NCBI RefSeq assembly: GCF_023898315.1
Contig: NC_064621.1
Location: 120,786,561 to 120,850,560 of the forward strand
Origin: Schistocerca nitens
Taxonomy: Eukaryota; Arthropoda; Insecta; Orthoptera; Acrididae
Reading direction: 5' to 3'
Length of the DNA: 64,000 bases
Positions 61,141 to 64,000 of the stretch are shown piece after piece. Position numbers and translations under genes: made by a program. The notes beneath the pieces are model-generated. The model had not been told where the DNA came from and ran no database searches. It worked only from the letters and a program-made list of their open reading frames with translations. The number at the start of each line of letters is the position of its first letter. Within the stretch, counting starts at the first letter, position 1.

Positions 61141-62753
61141 TGACTGTTTTATTATATAATATTGTACTGAAAATGAAAAAGAAATTAAAAGTTAAAAAGG
61201 CGAAAAAAATAAAATACTGTATCCATAACAGGAAAAATTTATTATACAACTGTATCTTCTTTTATTGTATTTATTTTCTCGTGATTTGAGTTCATGTACA
61301 TTCTGTGTAACTGTTCTACACTGTACACATATTTTTGAACTTGTCCTTTGACCAATTATCTTTGAATTTGGCTTGTAGCTTCTTTCATCTACTCTTGTGA
61401 GCTAGCTTACTGAGTCTTGTTATGCCTGAGAAATAGTGCTTTGCACTTACTGCTGCTACATGTTTTCTGCTTGTTTAATCCTGTATTGTAGCGTTAAGTA
61501 TTGTTTTTTATGCTTTCTAGTCAGCAGTGACGTACACATCTTTGGTTAAACAGCATGTGTGCCATGTGAAGTTGCCGCAGTTGATATTTTTCGTAACTTC
61601 ACAATTTTTTTGGCCAATAATTCTCACGAAAATGTAATTTGTGTTGATATTCCAGTTTTCCTTGCATTCGACTTTTGTGCTTTAACTGTCAAGATGGTCC
61701 ATTATCAAATCTGTAGTGAATAAATGTAAGAGAGCGCAGTGTGTATCATGCATTTCTCCAAGTATATCGATACTGTTGACAGTAACCAGAAAAAATTTCT
61801 AACTATAACTGGCTGCCTTACATTTCTATGTGCTTTTATCAACAATACATGCAATTTTTTATCAGAATTGTCGGCCTTCTGGTCCGAAGAATGCCCCTGT
61901 TGCCTCCTAGAACCATTTATTTTAGTAATCAGAAACTCATGCTACACGAGATGGATTTTTATATTGGCCACATTCGAGGCAGTAGTGAAGTAGCAGGTAA
62001 TGCTTAATGTACCCGTTAACTGGGAATCAGAGATGAGGCAATTTTCATCAATCTACAATCAGTATCGCTACATTCCTTTATCAGAACGTAGTAGCATTTA
62101 CAAACATGTTGGCCGTGACAGGACCATGATGAATTAGGTTTCTGTAATTCCAAAATTAGATTTATGACTTTTCCCAGTGTTGTGATTTCCATTCATCTTT
62201 TCCTTTTTTTTTTTAAGTTACCTACACCTGGTTGAGCGATCGCAGTGACAGGCATCACCATACCCGTTTCCGCCAAATGCTGCTGCAGGGGACGAGTGAA
62301 TTTCATTTTAATTACTGAGACAGAGTGAGTGTAGTTTCCATGGCAATACTAATTGTAGAATGATGAAGACAGGAGAGCACGAAAGGGCAATCGCATGGAA
62401 CGACGACCTCTGCTTTCCACAGCGTCTGAAGAACGCCAGACCTTTCTAGCTGACGGTAACGGTACCTGCTCAGAAGAGACGCTCCCTGCCACCCCTGTCC
62501 TTCCGACCACCGTGGGCATCCCCAGCGCCGACGATGCGGCCACCGCCAGCATGTGGAACGACTGAAGGCGACTGCCGAACGCAGATAAACACAACAAGGC
62601 AAACACTGCTCCCAAATCAGCTGTTGTGGGAGGTGACGTAATGACTTTGTTGGGTCAGATGATGACGATGTTCAAGGATCACATTGCCATCTTCAGTGAA
62701 CGATTAACCACCACGAATTTACGCTGGAGTAAGAAAGCCATGGGCTAGTGATA
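61141..62753. other. Mostly AT-rich DNA with a GC-rich patch
   Basis: The segment at about 62390-62640 is GC-rich with open frames on both strands (minus 62312-62615) and could be an exon or repeat fragment. I recognise nothing in it. The remainder is AT-rich. Confidence 0.25.
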
Positions 62754-62864
62754 TACACATATACAGACGGCGTATCGCATGCACAAGGTATAAAACGGCA
62801 GTACAACGACGGAACTGTCATTCGTACTTAGGCGATTTATGTGAAAAGATTTCAGACGTGATTA

Positions 62865-64000
62865 TGGCCGCACGATAGGAGTTAATAGACTTTGAATGCG
62901 GAACAGTAGTTCGAGCTACACGATCAACATTCCAAGATACACAGTGTCAAGAGTGTGCCGAGAATATCAAATTTCCGGCATTGTCTATCCCCACGGACAA
63001 AGCAGTGGCCGACGGCCTTCATTTAACAACCGAATGGTTCAAATGGCTCTGAGCACTATGGGACTTAACATCTGTCATCAGTCCCCTAGAACTTAGAACT
63101 ACTTAAACCTAACTAACCTATCACACACATCCATGCAAGAGGCAGGATTCGAATCTGCGACCGTAACGGTCGCTCGGTTCCAGACTGTAGCGCCTAGAGC
63201 CGTACGGCCACTCCGTTGACAACCGAGAGCAGCTGCATTTGCATATAGTTGTCAATGCTAGCACACAACAAACACTGCGTGAAATAAGCGTAGAAATCAA
63301 TTTGGACCTACGACGAACGTATCCGTTAGGACAGTGCTGCGAAACCTGGCGTTAATAGACTGTGGAAGCAGACGACCGTCGTGAGTGTCTTTGGTAACAG
63401 CATGACATAGCGTGGAGCGCCTGTCTCGGGCTCGTCACAATATTGGTTGGACCCTGGACGACTGAAAAACCGTGGCCTGATCAGATGAATGCAGATTTCA
63501 GTTGGGAAGGGCTTACAGTGGGGTTCGAGTGCAGCGCAGACCCCTCGAAGGCATTCCCCTTAGTTTTCAACAGGACACTATGCAAGCTGGTGGTTTGGGC
63601 TGTTTTTACATGGGATGAATTTGGTCCTCTTGTCCAACTGAACCGATCGTTGACTGAAAATAATTACATTCAGTTACTTAGAGAACATATGCAGCCATTC
63701 ATGAATTCATCTTCCCAAACAACGATGTCATGCCAACGGACCACAATTTTTGGTGATTGGTTTGAAGAACATTGATGACAATTCGAGCGAAAGACTTGGC
63801 CACTCAGATCACCCGAGACGAATTCCACCAAACATGTATTAGACGTAATAAAGAGATCAGTTCTTGCACAATATCCTGCACCGGCAACACTTTCGCACGT
63901 ATAGACGCATATAGAGACAACATGGCTCAGTATTTCTACAGGGGACTTCCAACGACTTGTTGAGATTGTGCCACTTTGAGTTGCTGCACTACGCAGGGCA
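62865..64000 (+). pseudogene. Tc1-like transposase, third family, decayed
   Basis: N-terminal pieces at 62896 read 'YTVSRVCREYQISGI', a helix-turn-helix. At 63443-63775, 'PDQMNADFSWEGLTVGFE', 'NRTLCKLVVWAVFTWDEFG' and 'NNYIQLLREHMQPFM' follow Tc1 family order. The QxDN block expected next is disrupted: the frame reads 'CQRTTIFGDWFEEH', so the second catalytic Asp is lost. C-terminal-like 'LSISTGDFQRLVEIV' is readable near 63930 in another frame. Confidence 0.78.
63034..63218 (-). mobile_element. tRNA-derived SINE, family 1, inside a Tc1-like element
   Basis: Minus-strand copy with the 8-bp duplication acaaccga (63026-63033 and 63219-63226) cut into the transposase sequence. Its body has small deletions. 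Confidence 0.93.

Larger units (their letters stand above)
62754..64000 (+). mobile_element. Tc1-like element split by a SINE, runs off the window
   Basis: The left end is at the 'tatacacatatacagacggcg' sequence (about 62752). Transposase pieces cover most of a gene, and the C-terminal region is still going at the window end. A SINE at 63034-63218 interrupts it. This family differs from the 15-kb and 42.6/50-kb copies. Confidence 0.82.

Noticed and set aside
62312..62615. Two overlapping minus frames of about 90 codons, Arg/Ser/Trp-rich
   Set aside because: GC-rich patch with open frames on both strands and no recognisable domain. Not enough for a gene call.

Overview
This window reads as a gene-poor, transposon-rich stretch of a large insect genome. 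A grasshopper of the Schistocerca type is the likeliest source. That is inferred from the repeats: I recognise the tRNA-derived SINE ending in 'gctcagagccatttgaacca', the solo LTRs beginning 'tgtggtgtcaccgc', and the mix of RTE LINE, Penelope, Tc1/mariner and Ty3/gypsy elements. There are no operons, CRISPR arrays or rRNA, and no free-standing tRNA genes were seen. Most protein-like reading frames are decayed transposon genes.

Layout. 0.7-2.7 kb: decayed Maverick/Polinton-like or virus-like genes, including a packaging-ATPase remnant. 3.2-4.1 kb: a nearly perfect inverted repeat of about 780 bp around an (AC)n(AT)n(GT)n core. 4.6-10.5 kb: four SINEs of three types. 10.6-13.9 kb: a structurally full-length RTE-type LINE with an 11-bp target duplication but a broken ORF. 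14.5-16.6 kb: a solo LTR, a dead Tc1-like element and a SINE. 18.2-18.7 kb: a degenerate copy of a small secreted-protein gene. 19.5-21.5 kb: a Penelope-like element, a SINE and a foldback repeat. 25.9-33.9 kb: a LINE RT fragment, a deleted DD41D transposon, a second solo LTR and two Tc1-like elements. 34.8-38.5 kb: the best host gene, with TATA box, signal peptide, acidic segment, a 3.15-kb intron and a basic second exon. Its intron carries a foldback element and another deleted transposon. 39-41.1 kb: an unclassified repeat with a recurring motif and two SINEs. 42.6-43.7 kb: a Tc1-like element. 47-49 kb: a LINE endonuclease remnant.

48.8-58.7 kb is a nested composite. A decayed minus-strand Ty3/gypsy-type provirus (gag, protease, RT/RNase H, integrase, env-like frame) lies between two diverged direct repeats of about 1.1 kb that are probably its LTRs. 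A Tc1-like element entered its 3' part, a solo LTR of a different family entered that Tc1, and a SINE entered the leader. 58.7-62.7 kb is AT-rich and almost empty. 62.75-64 kb holds another Tc1-like element split by a SINE and running off the window.

Two observations stand out. First, the three solo LTRs have an invariant 9-bp palindrome at the 5' end and, just before the terminal CA, a hairpin whose sequence differs in every copy while its pairing is kept. Second, the 34.9-kb gene and its inverted 18.2-kb relative share both the signal/acidic exon and the upstream DNA. The 34.9-kb copy retains a TATA box and encodes an acidic-then-basic precursor-like protein, while the other has lost the TATA box and the aligned start codon.
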